The translations under genes were made by a program, and so were the position numbers. Below are positions 1-11,520 of a DNA stretch of 64,000 bases, one piece after another. The DNA comes from Trametopsis cervina (Eukaryota > Basidiomycota > Agaricomycetes > Polyporales > Irpicaceae), in NCBI GenBank assembly GCA_022385755.1, contig MU278352.1:434001-498000 (forward strand), written 5' to 3'. Numbering within the stretch: the stretch's first letter is position 1; the number at the start of each line of letters is the position of its first letter. The notes beneath the pieces are model-generated. The model made no database searches and had not been told where the DNA came from. It saw only the letters and a list, made by a program, of their open reading frames with translations.

Positions 1-600
1 CTCAACTGTCAGTCAGGCGCAAGTGGTTGTTGCGATCGAGGCTCTTCCTTCCGGTCACTGATGATCCCGATCGCCGCACACCGACTCCCGACTCGCAAAA
101 AGCAGCAAGTTACTGTGTGTTTGCTCAACGTCTGCCACGAGCAGAACGAACGGCCATTGCGGCGTAGAGGAAATTACAAGAAAGTGAAGGTAAGTCTAAC
201 GAAAATGCGTACTCTAACTTTCGCTTCGCCGGGGGCGTGCATCGTGCATTAGTTTACCATCTCAAGGCAGCGCGAGGTAGGGGGGCGAAAAATGGCGCAA
301 ACGAACGACGGAACATGGTAAGAAACGGGGCGGTCATGAACAGGTGTGTGCGTGGATGGGGTGTGGCTAAAATGCAAAATGGTGGTGCTGATAACTGGGT
401 GTGCTAGATGTCGTGACGGGGGGCGGGCATTGTCTATCTGTCTGCAAAATGTCAGGGGCAGGGTCCAACCGTTTCGTGCGGGGGTATATCATAAGATAGG
501 CTGAGTCGTAGTATATGAAAGAGGAGGAGGTGAAGCAGAGCAGGGCAGGGTCGTTCGCATCGCATCGCATGTCCAAACAAGCAAACAGACAACCGCTACG
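1..600. other. no gene recognised (left edge)
   Basis: Only short unconvincing open frames are present. The right part probably holds the 3' untranslated region of the transporter gene that ends at 601. I see no tRNA, repeat or conserved motif. Confidence 0.5.
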
Positions 601-2288
601 TTATTGCCATCGCGAGCCCGGCACGTTCACGCTCAGTGAGCTGTGCGTTCTTGACGGGGGAGGGTACGGCGGTGTGGGGTTCGGAGAGGGTGAGCGCGAG
701 GGGTAGGGGGAGCCGTACGGTGCGCTGAGGTACCTCGAGGTGTCCAATGTCTGACCGAAGTGTTCTTGTTCAGTCTTTTCGTCTTTCGATATGCCCAGGG
801 CGGATGCGACGACGCGGGGGCTGCCATACGGTGACGATTGCCTTGACGAGAGCTGGCCGAGGATGGGCGCGTTCGGGCTGACCGGTGTAATGGGGTACGA
901 GCTGCCCACCGCCTTGCCATTCGGAATCACGCTGGTAATCGCAATCAGCTCTTTGCCAGGCGGCTGGTTATACATCCATGTCGCAATCAGGACTGTCGTG
1001 GAACCAATGACAAAGGACGGCGTGATGCGGAAGCCGAAGAGCACGACGGAAGCGAGGAACGACAGAACGATGGACAAGCTTGTCGCGAAGCCCTTCATGA
1101 TGTTGTCCGAGTACTTGATGACTATAGCAGTGACTAGACCACCAAAGACTTGGATTGCCACCGTCGCCCAGGCCCATCCACCAAAGTTCTTGAGAAGGCC
1201 GGACATAATAGCGCTGGGCGAGTGCGGGTAGGGTGACTCCCAGAAGACGGGCAACGCTGCTGGGATGAGGGAGAACAGCGACAGCTGGACGTTGCGCACC
1301 CAGAGATCCGCTTTCGAGTTCTTTAGGACCATCTCGAAGTAGACTCCCGCAAGACCGGAGGTGAAGCAAGCCGCCGTGACAGCACCGAAGCCTTTGAGCG
1401 GGCTCATAATATGGATGTGCAACGGCGCGGAGTCGTGAGCACTGCCAACCGGGATGTTTTCAGGTTGCGGCACATGACCAGACGAGGTTTGAATCTGGAC
1501 AATTCCAACACCGATGGCAAGACAGGTCAACGCCAGCCACTTTGTCGAGCTCAACTTCTTCCGGAGCATCGCAACTGAAAACGCCGCTGTGGTGAGGATC
1601 TTCATCTGGTATGTCACCTGGAAAGTCGCCACGGGGAGATTGCTGATTGCCACGAACTGCAGAGAATTTTGCACCACGTAGAGAAGAGCCGGGATCGAAA
1701 GTTTCCAACAATCTTCACTGAAGATTTCCCTGCAGACCCGACGGAACGCTACCCAAACACCAACCGCGCTCCTCCCTGCCGCGTCAGATGAATTCAGGAC
1801 CCGCGCCAGTGCCACCACAAACGAGATACCGCCTTTGAGGAGCTCGTTCATGAGCACCGCCGTGGCAGGAGAGTAGGCTTGTGCTGTAGGTATTGACACC
1901 CTGGAGTAGTGCATCACTATCGACAGAGCAGCGTTTTGCACGGCTAGCGTGACCAAGCTGAACATATGCACTGTGAGTCTGCTACACAATTTCGCGAGAC
2001 TGACAATACGCACGAGACATATTTCAGCGGTAAGCCGAATATCGTGGGCGATTCAGGCTCCATTGTAAGTGCAACTGGGCTCGCCAGAGGGGTTGTGTCG
2101 TGGGATGAGGAAGGCAGCAGAGGAGCCAAGCGAGGGCTCAGCTTTGGCGTTGATGGTCGTGTTGATGGAGGGGACAAGCTGATGTCCTGTGCTGTTGGCG
2201 ACGGGGTGTTGGGCCGGGACGAGCGGTAGTGGATGTCTAGCGTCTGGGAGCTCGACATCTCGCGCAGTATAGGTCGGCGGGGCATCAT
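601..2288 (-). CDS. UDP-galactose/UDP-GlcNAc-type nucleotide-sugar transporter
   Basis: Predicted exons are complement(2014..2288) and complement(601..1957), joined over a 56-nt intron with GTGCGT donor and CAG acceptor; about 543 aa. The N-terminal ~90 residues are a Ser/Pro/Thr-rich cytosolic tail, then multiple hydrophobic helices begin at LPLKYVSLVTLAVQNAAL. Family hallmarks of the SLC35A nucleotide-sugar transporters are visible: TYQMKILTTAAFS, a GLAGVYFEMVLK helix start, and KYSDNIMKGFATSLSIVLS in the penultimate helix. Members exchange UDP-sugars for UMP across the Golgi membrane for glycosylation. The C-terminal ~110 residues are a Ser/Pro-rich tail longer than in the animal proteins. 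Two ATGs stand in tandem at 2288 and 2285, so the start is uncertain by one residue. Substrate (galactose versus N-acetylglucosamine) cannot be read from sequence alone. Confidence 0.92.
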
Positions 2289-3091
2289 GTTGAGCCTAGC
2301 GTTGTCGACTCGTCGCCGTGATACGCCGGTGCGGTCTTGAGAAAGTGAGCAGAGACTGTCGGCGCGTGCGAGTGACGGAGAGCTGGTCGCAGGTTCGTGT
2401 TCGTGAGTGCGACGGCGGCGAGCAGAGACAGCAGAGGAACCGTATAGTCGCTACGTGTTGACCGTGCAGCGATGAGGGACGGTGCGCGCAATGAGGGGAG
2501 GAGGCAAGGGGCGCGTCCTGACGTTGCCGGGGCTCGAGCGACGACAAAATGGATTCGGTTGAGGACGTCGCTGACAGTCGCGTGCTTCTTTCCCGCATAT
2601 GGTAATTTTCCCTGACGCATCAGATTCCGCCCACTTGTCTTTGACAGCTCGTTCTGATCTCGCTCTAGACCGCCCGCTGTGTTTATGCGTCAATTCCGTC
2701 GCTGCGTAGTGCAGGGCAAGGTAAGGAGAACTGCAATAAATTCCACTGCTCGCTCGCAGGTGTCTACTGTACAGCAAGACCGTACTCTACACACGCAGAG
2801 CGGACCCGCAAAACGCACTAGAGAATGAGGTTAGACCAGCAACGCACGCGGTGGGCAACGCGGGGCGCCATCAGGTGTTTCGATGCTCAGGGCCTGGTCC
2901 GCCGGTTGCCTTCAGTGCGAGTGGACGCGAGAGTTGGCACTGACGTGATGGTCTCGTCAACTTCTCATGACCATGCAACCGTTCATGACGGCAGCGATCA
3001 CGGTGATTATTCTCAGACCTGTTCGGTTTGAACGACAAGTGATAGACACACCTGGAAAGAAAGACACCAGTTAGAACATGTGCTCTCGGGT
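2289..3091. other. intergenic; no gene recognised
   Basis: Upstream region of the transporter. Overlapping minus-strand frames at 2296-2777 look like compositional artefacts: Arg/Ser-rich, with no family motif. Nothing else supported. Confidence 0.5.
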
Positions 3092-3250
3092 TCACAAGAT
3101 TCGATAAGCAAAATCAGAATGGGACCTCAGCCTCGCCTTTAACTCTTCAAAGGCACCCCACGCGATATATGTGATGCTCCGAGGAACATTCGACAGTGGG
3201 AGGAGGAACAAGTTCACACCAGCCACAACTGTCTTTGCGGGGTGCGTCAT
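3092..3250 (-). CDS. possible small hydrophobic protein, unrecognised
   Basis: A 52-aa frame starts at an ATG with reasonable context (GGTAACATGA). It has a hydrophobic stretch (VVAGVNLFLLPLSNVP, then ITYIAWGAFEEL) followed by a basic tail. The same frame could start further upstream at 3316 (74 aa). The amphipathic, non-repetitive composition looks more protein-like than neighbouring frames, but I do not recognise a family and see no paralogue in the window. It lies between the transporter and the mitoribosomal gene, transcribed away from the latter. It could be a chance frame. Confidence 0.25.
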   Translation of the reverse strand: MTHPAKTVVAGVNLFLLPLSNVPRSITYIAWGAFEELKARLRSHSDFAYRIL

Positions 3251-3703
3251 GTTACCAGGGTTATCTTCTTCGGTCCCAGCGAAAATTTCACAGAACAAAT
3301 TCATGTCATTACTCACATGTAACTAAACAACGCCGTGTACACAAATTTGAGGGGAGTAAAAGATGTGGAAGACCTCCAGGTGATCCTGCGTCATGACCTC
3401 TCAACCAGAGGGAGAAGCAGTCAGCAAAGATTGTTTTTGAGACACCCGAGTTTGCTCTTCGACGTTTGTCTGGACCATCCTATCCAAAGAGCGACCGCGC
3501 CCGAAGGCAAGCCAGGAGAGGATAGTAATTTGGACGTCGTGAGGTTTTGTGAAGGCTTGCTCGCTGCGCACCCGACGATTTTATACCTGCGCGCGAGATG
3601 CCGAGCTGGGATTGAACGGAGCGTGGGAAACTCGGGCGGCACGCTGGTCGCGCCTAATGATGTTCTCCAGCACAAAACCTCTGTACGCTGCCTCGTCACC
3701 GCG

Positions 3704-5059
3704 ATGCCTCCCGTGCCTGCATCGCCGTTCGCGGCTCTGCTGCGACGGTCAAAGTTCTCATCGCTAGACACGTCAATAGCGCAAGTCTACACGTCGTCCG
3801 GCGGTGACTTGTCGCGCGGAAACTGGGGACTCAAACGTCCTCTGCCACAACGCCGGAAGGGCGCCTATATTACTGTCAGAGCAGTCGACTCGAAGGAGCA
3901 GCAGACAGAATGGGACCATGCGGAACAGCAGGGACGGTGGATACAGATGTGGGATGAAGTTGGAATCACTCCGAAGATTCATGGTGGACCATGGATAACT
4001 CGACTGGGGACGAAGGCGAACGCTACGGAGGATCCGTTCGACTCCGAGTATGCGAGGAAGGTTGAGGTGGAAGAGCATGATGAAGCGTTCGAAGCGCCGC
4101 CTAGAGAAGCAGAGGAGATAGAGTTGACACCGGAGGAACAGGCGCAAGCCGAAGAACAGCGAGTTTTGTTGCGGATGCTGGAACCCGGGCCAGGTGCCTC
4201 TATGCCTAACGTCCACGCCATGTCGGAGAGCGAGTTCGAGAAATACCTCGAAAAGGTTCGGGCCATGCGCCCTACCTTTGAGAAATACCGGAGCATGGTG
4301 GCGAAGTCAGACAGACGGGAGCAGCAGGAGACGTTCTGGCAAGACATCCCAGATGACCACGGCAATATGTTCAAGACCTTCCTCGCGAAGAACGCCGAGA
4401 ACGAGGTCACATCTTCGTCGTCACGCGTCATCGAACAGCAACCCCAGCAGTCTGCAGCCCTCACATACACACGGTCGTCGCTGCTTCAGTCTCAACTCCT
4501 CAACAAGCCCCAGCGAGGTCGCCTGCTGGGTATCAACAGGTCTCCAGAGACCACTCAGAAGGGCTACGAGTACCGAGCGAGCTTCGCCGGCATGGTGCCA
4601 TACCTGAACAGGGACATGCGCGGCGACGCCTCCGAATACATACAGTGGAGGAAGCTCGCGGAGACAGGCATGCACACGCCCGGGGTGGCCGTCACCAAGT
4701 TCCGCCTCATCGACGTCGATCTGCGAGAAACACCCACAGTCGTCGGAGACAACAAGAACAACATGGGAGAAATCTACATGGAGGCGGTCGTGCGCGGTAT
4801 CCCGGAGTCGGATCTGGGGCCCGAGCGTATCCCTGGGACGAGGGAGTACTCTGGGTACGACAGCCGACGGCCCAAGTCTCCGTACACGAAGAGTGGGGCT
4901 GGGGCTGGGAAGGCGCCCCGGAAAAATGGTCTCCTTGCTGGAAGGGCCTTGAACAGCTTCCAAAAAGCGAAGCCGGACAAAGAGATAGCGACGGGCGATA
5001 TCTTGGATAGCTTACAGGGCATATTGGAGTCGACGCCGCCAGCTAAGAATGGTGAATGA
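3704..5059 (+). CDS. MRP51: mitochondrial small-subunit ribosomal protein, Mrp51 family
   Basis: Single-exon frame. I chose the ATG at 3704 (MPPVPASPFAALLRRSKFSS), giving 451 aa, because the family similarity starts there, although the frame is open from 3335. The N-terminal signature SPFAALLRRSKF, then QVYTSSGGDLSRGNWGLKRP and the nearby RRKGAYITV stretch, is what I know from fungal Mrp51 (bS1m) proteins of the mitoribosomal small subunit. The middle is rich in Glu and Gln and likely coiled. A second conserved block lies near FAGMVPYLNRDMRG, about residues 290-305. The basic Arg-rich N-terminus suits mitochondrial import. The gene converges with the HYPK-like gene, whose stop is only about 26 bp away. 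The upstream open frame 3335-3703 is probably leader. Confidence 0.78.
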   Translation: MPPVPASPFAALLRRSKFSSLDTSIAQVYTSSGGDLSRGNWGLKRPLPQRRKGAYITVRAVDSKEQQTEWDHAEQQGRWIQMWDEVGITPKIHGGPWITRLGTKANATEDPFDSEYARKVEVEEHDEAFEAPPREAEEIELTPEEQAQAEEQRVLLRMLEPGPGASMPNVHAMSESEFEKYLEKVRAMRPTFEKYRSMVAKSDRREQQETFWQDIPDDHGNMFKTFLAKNAENEVTSSSSRVIEQQPQQSAALTYTRSSLLQSQLLNKPQRGRLLGINRSPETTQKGYEYRASFAGMVPYLNRDMRGDASEYIQWRKLAETGMHTPGVAVTKFRLIDVDLRETPTVVGDNKNNMGEIYMEAVVRGIPESDLGPERIPGTREYSGYDSRRPKSPYTKSGAGAGKAPRKNGLLAGRALNSFQKAKPDKEIATGDILDSLQGILESTPPAKNGE

Positions 5060-5085
5060 TCATGCAGCTGTTTATTTGGGGAGTG

Positions 5086-5472
5086 TCATGAAATTAGAGC
5101 TATTAATGTTTTTGTGACGTCTCCGTCGTGTGCTGCTAATGCCTGCTCTGCTTGCAATCGAGGGATCTCGAGTTCGTGTACCTGAGGGATTAACGCATGC
5201 GTCAGATGCTGGTATGAGAGAGAGAGATATGAGCGTGCGTACGATGAGATCAACGTCCTCTCGCTTGACTGCGTGTGTCTCCTTCGGACCTTTCACGGGC
5301 TTGTCTAGTATGCCCCCGGGGCGAAAAGCCTCCTCCAGCTTGCCCTTTGAGTAGGCAAGGCCATCTGCGAACTGTGTGGCGCAAGTTATTTTCATCGCCT
5401 GGATTGGCAGACAGCCAGAGAACTCACGTTCACGATGACTTCCGGCTCCAAACGTCCGTTACTTCTCGACAT
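5086..5472 (-). CDS. HYPK: HYPK-like UBA-domain protein (NatA partner)
   Basis: Three short exons, complement(5428..5472, 5243..5371, 5086..5181), with introns of 56 and 61 nt and all phases 0; 89 aa. None of the exons is obvious as an open frame. The C-terminal half reads KREDVDLIVHELEIPRLQAE and then QALAAHDGDVTKTLIALIS. This is the UBA-like fold of HYPK and NAC-alpha: a charged DV.LIV helix, then ELEI.R..AE, then a GDV..TL.ALI helix. HYPK binds the NatA N-terminal acetyltransferase at the ribosome and modulates it. The N-terminus (MSRSNGRLEPEVIVN, FADGLAYSKGKLEEAF) differs from the animal protein. The gene is tail-to-tail with MRP51, so the two transcripts probably overlap. Family call is strong for the UBA part; orthology to HYPK is inferred. 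Confidence 0.8.
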
Positions 5473-5675
5473 TATTCCCTACGATCTGTGGATCTGCAGA
5501 CTGCAGTGCAAAGGAGAGTCCGAAAGATCATAGACAAGGCGTTCAGCGTTTGGTAGCCACGTGACGCTCGCGTGCCCGTCGGTGCCGCTCAGTCATTCGG
5601 CTAAGTCTGCGCATTTCTCGCTCATCCCATCGCGTCCTAGAGCTCTTTCACCACCGACCTCGAGCACCGCGCCAC

Positions 5676-8600
5676 ATGGACTCTTTCGAAAACTTCCAGA
5701 ATGATTCTGCGTCGTCGTACGGCGGCATGGGTATCGTCGACGATAACTCGTCTGTCTACACCGTCAATACGACGAGCCAGTCTATCAGTACTCCTGTAGT
5801 CGACTTCGACGCCCTCTCGATCACTGACGACCGCTCGGTCGTTGCGTCTCCCACCCACGGACATAATCATGGTTCCTCCCGTGGAGGGCTAGACGAAGAC
5901 TTTGATAATGTTTTAGACGACTTGAAGGACGAGGGACAGGTCGATCTGCCGCCACACGCGTGCAGGTAAGCAACCATCCTTCTATCCTGCCACTGCCACT
6001 CCATACTCATACTCACACCTCACCTCCACTAGCTACTGCGGCATTCACTCGCCCGCCTCCGTCGTCAAATGCCTGATATGCTCCAAATGGTTTTGCAACT
6101 CGCGCGGAAACACCTCGGCATCGCACATCGTGAACCACCTCGTGCGCGCGAAGCACAAGGAGGTGATCCTCCACGCCGAGTCGCCGCTGGGCGAGACTAT
6201 CCCCGAATGCTACAATTGTGGCAGCAAGAATGTGTTCATGCTCGGCTTCATCCCGGCGAAGAGCGATACCGTTGTCGTCCTGCTGTGCCGCCAGCCCTGT
6301 GCGGCCGTCTCCAAGGATATCTCGTGGAACGCGTCGCTCTGGGCGCCCCTCATCGACGATCGTTCCTTCCTGTCGTGGCTCGTCAAGCCCCCGAGTGAAA
6401 CAGAGCAGCTGCGCTCCCGTCAGATTTCGTTCCAGCAGATCAACCGTCTCGAAGATCTGTGGAGGGAGAATTCAACCGCCACCCTGGAGGACCTGGAAAA
6501 ACCTGGGGTTGACGACGAACCTCAATCTATCATCTTGCGCTATGAGGATGCCTATCAGTACCAGAACATCTTTGGTCCGCTCGTGAAGATCGAAGCTGAC
6601 TATGACAAACGCCTGAAGGAGTCGCAGACGCAGACCGACATTTCGGTGCGCTGGGACCTGGGTCTCAACCAAAAACGTGTGGCCTGGTTTTCTTTACCGA
6701 AATTGGAGAGCGGGGAGGTGCGTCTGGCTGTCGGAGACGAACTTCGATTGAAGTACTCCGGCCAACTGCATAAACCCTGGGAGGGAGACGGACATGTCAT
6801 CAAGATTCCTAACAGTACGTCGTTAAACCATCTCCAAAAGGTCATCTCGGTCTGATTATGTGGGTTGACAGATGTCTCCGATGAGATTGGGTTGGAGTTA
6901 AGGCGTTCAGAGGGCGTCCCCGTAGAAGTGACCCACAATTACACGGCGGACTTCGTGTGGAAGTCGACGAGCTTCGATCGTATGCAATTGGCGATGAAGA
7001 CGTTCGCCGTAGACGAGAAGAGCGTCAGCGGATATATCGTAAGTCGTGCCCCTAGGCGCATATAGGAGCTGTCGTAAATTCTAAAGCCTCTCTAGTATCA
7101 CAAGCTCCTCGGTCACGAGCTTGAACCCCAAAGCCTCCGAACGCAGATGCCCAAGCGGTTCTCTGCCCCAGGCCTTCCTGAACTGAATCACTCGCAGATG
7201 TATGCCGTCAAAAGCGTCTTGCAGAAGCCTATGAGCTTGATTCAAGGCCCACCTGGCACGGGTAAAACCGTGACCTCCGCATCGATCGTTTATCACTTGG
7301 CGAAGATGAACCCCGGTCAGGTTCTTGTCTGTGCGCCGTCAAACGTCGCCGTTGACCAACTGACGGAGAAGATACACGCTACCGGGCTCAAGGCCGTTCG
7401 CCTCACCGCGAAATCCCGCGAAGCCCTCGATTCTTCCGTCTCCTTTTTGACACTGCACCAGCAGGTCGCGAATAACACCACCCATATTGAGCTGCAGAAG
7501 CTCATCCAGCTGAAGAATGAACAAGGAGAACTGAGTTCGAACGATGAGCGCAAATACAAGGCCCTCATCCGCCAATGCGAGAAGGAGATCCTTAGTGTGG
7601 CGGACGTAATCTGCTGCACCTGCGTTGGTGCCGGAGACCCCCGTCTCAGCAAACTCAAGTTCAGAACCGTCCTTATCGATGAAGCCACACAAGCTGCCGA
7701 ACCTGGTACGTCTTCTTACCAATTGACTAATTGGTTGGCCGGTTGAAGCTTATGCCTGATGCAGAATGTATGATCCCTCTTGTCCTCGGCTGCAAGCAGG
7801 TCGTGCTCGTGGGCGATCACCAGGTATGCTCCGACGGACCTCTCGACGCGCAGTAACGTTGTCTAACGTAATTGACTAGCAACTTGGGCCAGTGATCATG
7901 AACAAGAAGGCTGCGCGCGCCGGCCTCACGCAGTCGCTCTTTGAGAGGCTCGTCGTACTCGGCAATCGTCCAATCCGCCTGCAGGTGCAATACCGCATGC
8001 ACCCTTGTCTGTCAGAGTTCCCGTCCAACATGTTCTACGAGGGAACGCTGCAGAACGGAGTTACTGCTCCTGAGCGTCTGCGCAAAAACGTCGATTTCCC
8101 CTGGCCGGTTCCTGATACGCCCATGTTCTTCTATCAAAATCTAGGACAAGAAGAGATCTCTTCCAGTGGGACTTCTTTCCTCAATAGGTACGTCACGCTC
8201 CCAAATAGATAGCGGGTCGGTTAGAGTTTACGTTTGATACTCAATAACACGTGTATACAGAACGGAGGCGTCTAACGTTGAGAAGATCGTGACCAAGTTC
8301 TTCAAATCCGGCGTTGTACCTAGCCAGATCGGCGTCGTCACGCCGTATGAAGGACAGCGATCGTACATTGTCAACTACATGCAGTTCAACGGCACTTTGA
8401 AAAAGGACCTGTACAAGGAGATTGAAGTCGCCAGTGTAGATGCTTTCCAAGGACGTGAGAAGGACTATATCATTCTCAGCTGTGTGAGAAGCAACGAACA
8501 TCAAGGCATTGGATTCCTCAACGACCCGAGGCGTCTGAACGTCGCACTCACACGAGCAAAGTACGGCGTTGTCATTCTGGGAAATCCGAAGGTGTTGAGC

Positions 8601-9379
8601 AAAGTAAGTTCCCCTGCGCACGTAATGCTGTTCCCTATTGACCCTATCCAATTCAGCATCCACTTTGGCACTACCTGCTGACCCATTACAAGGAGAAGAA
8701 CTGCCTCGTCGAAGGTCCGCTCAATAACTTGCAGCCCAGCATGATACAGTTCAGCAAGCCGAGGCGCACTCTTGTCAAAGCTATGGACCAGTTCCGCCGT
8801 CACGAGACCAGCGCCAGAGATTACCTAGGCAATGCGGCGAACGCAGAAGGTATGTATACAGTCTTGTACACGAATCAGTCGTCCGGCTCACCTTATAATC
8901 TATCAGGTCGTCGCTCTGGTACCCCCAGTCGCTTTGACGCCAGCTTCTATCGCACTCACGATGCCCTTGGTTACATATCATCTGACGTCCAATCGCTGCG
9001 GTCCCAAGCCACCTACTCTTCGGGTCTACCCATGTTCGCCGCTAACGGACCGTTCGGAGCTGGTGCCCCGCGTCCTAGCGGAGCTAAGCGCAGCACGTAC
9101 AGCTACGCAAGCTCAATCATATCGCAAGACGTTGGACCTAGTGGCAATGATAACGCAAGCGTCAGTGGTAGTGCGATCGGTACATCCGATCGTGCGTCCA
9201 GCATGGCTTTCTCCCAGTCTGACAGGCTTCAGCGGCGTTCATCATTCTCATCTATGGCTGGAACATCGGACTTGGGCAGTCTGTCGCAGTACGACTACAA
9301 GAGTCAAGATGACGGTACAGATATGGACGATATGAAATCGCAGTACACCGGCACTCAATCCGGCATCACCGTCTTCTAA
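5676..9379 (+). CDS. UPF1: Upf1/Nam7 ATP-dependent RNA helicase (nonsense-mediated decay)
   Basis: Nine exons: 5676..5965, 6033..6814, 6872..7038, 7096..7705, 7765..7823, 7880..8187, 8261..8603, 8657..8849, 8907..9379; all phases agree, giving 1074 aa. An acidic Ser/Asp-rich N-terminus is followed by the Cys/His-rich CH domain ([18 protein letters not shown], later [10 protein letters not shown]), which binds Upf2. The SF1 helicase core then shows motif I GPPGTGKT (about residues 464-471), motif [12 protein letters not shown], motif [45 protein letters not shown] and LTRAKYG. The C-terminus is Ser/Gln-rich with SQ dipeptides ([15 protein letters not shown]), as in Upf1 tails phosphorylated in other organisms. 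The protein recognises premature stop codons with Upf2 and Upf3 in the cytoplasm. It is complete, with all catalytic motifs intact. Confidence 0.97.
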
Positions 9380-9919
9380 GCTCAGGTACTGGAGCCAGCC
9401 GCCTCTCGAGATCCCACAATGTGGGTTCGCTTTCCGACGCGCCGCTGAAGCTATTCGCTCGCCTACCGCACTCGTGCATGGTACCGCCCCCGGCCCTTCT
9501 CAGGAGACTCTTCACTGCACTGAGCTTCGCAGGCCGCGCCGCCAGTACGAGTCCAGATGATGAAGCCTGCACATATCACTATCACGACCAAGCCTGTCTC
9601 CGTTGTCGCCCTTCGCTCCTGGTACACTGCAGATTGAAGCTGTCACATGACAGGAGGTTTGGCATCATGGCTGTAACCAGCACGACATGATTGTCTCCTC
9701 TGTCCGAGACCGCTGTATTGTTCTTCTCCTTCCCGTCAGTGTATCATATGTTGAACCATGCATACCTCCAATTATCATGCCCGTTATGATCGACATTTCT
9801 AACCACAGGAATGTAGCACCCGAGCAAGATGGTAAGCCCGTGATAGGAAGCCACGGAGATGCTATGATACATACGACTTCTTTTACCGTAGTCATTATAT
9901 TTATATAAGCTGGTTGTCA
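9380..9919. other. intergenic between convergent genes
   Basis: This holds the 3' ends of UPF1 and of the Zn2Cys6 factor on the opposite strand. No coding frame or repeat is convincing. Confidence 0.5.
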
Positions 9920-11520
9920 TCATAGCCCATCGAGGTAAGTGATGTGCGATGCGATGGTGGCTGACGGATATGAATCAGTCGCGCTGAAGCTCCCGAGACA
10001 TATGTCTCGGTGCTCGACTACTGAAGGGTCTCGTAAATGGCGGTGTTGCAGATGACGGCGGCGCTGATTGATGGCTCTGCGACGAAGTCTGAGCCGCCGA
10101 GCTGCGAGGTGGACTGCGTCCGACGTCCGTTTGATCGTAGTCCGACGGATGATGGCGGTGTGGGTATGAGTGCCCTTCCGCGATTGGCGGGGGACTCCTG
10201 TGGCTGGGCCTGTAAGTGCCGACGCCTGGCGCAGACGCTGGCCCAGCAGTGGTAGCGTCTGCGCGTGACGATTTTTTGACTGGCTCGCATGTGCAGCACT
10301 GTCAGGCACATATGGGGTAGTGATGGCAGCCAGGGACAGTGACGCTCGTCGAGAGCCAGGTGCTCTTGTGTCGGTGCCACGCAGGCGTGAGCTTGATGTT
10401 AAAATCGGGGAGGTGGATAGGGCACGCGTTGACTGCGTCAGAGATGGCAAGGCGGTGGCAGGGCGCCCGGAGTACTCGGCGTATGGAGGTGCAGGGTAAG
10501 TCGGACTTCGAGGGGCTACGGGATGAGGCAATGCAGAAGCCGGTGGCGGGGGCGGTTCACCGCGTACAGGGGAGAAGGATGACGGCACGTCTCGATACCC
10601 CGCGTGCGATGGACTACTGTGAATGGGGTAAGGCGCTCTTGATGTCGACGGAGACGCATCCGCGTCTCGACTGGAATGAAGAGGTACGCTAGGTGGTGAG
10701 GGGTTTCCAACACCGGACACAGTGCGACTCAACACTTCCTCGAGGTGTTCCACCCGGGCCTTCAATTCATCGTATTCGGTCCTCATTACGTATTTTTCCC
10801 TATTCGCGGAGATGCCTATGTGAGCAGTTTCAGAGGCGTAGCGACAACAGTGACCTTACATTGGCTCGATGATATGCCACTGACATTTGCTCTGCTCCCC
10901 CCGTCGGCTACATGGCCCACAAGGCTGCGCTCTGCGCAGAAAAAAGCATCGTTGGTGAGTGGATTTTTCACACGAACTAAGCGTGCTCCTGAGGCAAGGA
11001 TGACCTACCTATCGCATTTGATTTTTCGCCTCTTGCACTCTGGTAATATGAAAGTATGGTGTAAAGAGCACAATCAGTGCTTCGTCGAGGAAATATAACT
11101 GTGTGGACACTAACCTGTACAACTAAGTGCCTGGCGACGACGCTTCTTCTTAGGAGGTCCAGGGGGATCCCCTTCTGCATCCGAATTATCTGTACCATGT
11201 CGAGCACCTATGTTGGGGACACCATTAGATCCGCAAGCGAGCCAAAGATTGATCGCGTACTAGAATGTGGATTAGGACATACCATATTCCCTCGTTGACT
11301 CTGACATATGATAACTGGTCCCTATGTGGGCCGAGTTAGAGGCGATGGGATGCGTCATTTGGCTCGAGGAGGCGAGTTCAGGGTGTAAATGATGTATCGA
11401 GGGCAACGTTGGGGGTTGACGGGGAGGTATCATTGGCGGCATGTGTTGTTCTTCGACGAGACGCGCATGCCTCGAGTGGTCTGCAGGAGGAGGGGATGGC
11501 GATGGCCTCTTGGAATTCAT
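9920..11520 (-). CDS. Zn(II)2Cys6 fungal transcription factor
   Basis: Exons complement(11283..11520, 11115..11207, 11009..11039, 10860..10931, 9920..10799) join in phase to about 437 aa. The N-terminus is Pro/His/Ser-rich. A basic run KKKRRRQALSC leads into a split zinc cluster: CTECKRRKIKCDRAQPCGPC plus a further Cys in SKCQWH, so six cysteines with spacing C-x2-C-x6-C and then C-x2-C. The 31-nt third exon carries most of the DNA-contact residues. Exon 5 opens with the dimerisation coiled coil (TEYDELKARVEHLEEVL) and continues as Pro/Ser-rich tail. The 3' end is doubtful. In the last ~350 nt the continuing frame becomes Arg/His-rich and unnatural, while another frame (to a stop at 10018) reads more naturally. 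An unidentified intron or a frameshift may be present. Target genes unknown. Confidence 0.8.

Noticed and set aside
2296..2777. Overlapping minus-strand frames of 100-111 codons upstream of the transporter
   Set aside because: Arg/Ser/His-rich, mutually overlapping in different frames, and no motif; likely leader and promoter DNA.
5130..5210. Possible tRNA, suggested by a TCGAG...GTTCG-like segment
   Set aside because: No acceptor or anticodon stems can be drawn; the segment is coding sequence of the HYPK-like UBA domain on the other strand.
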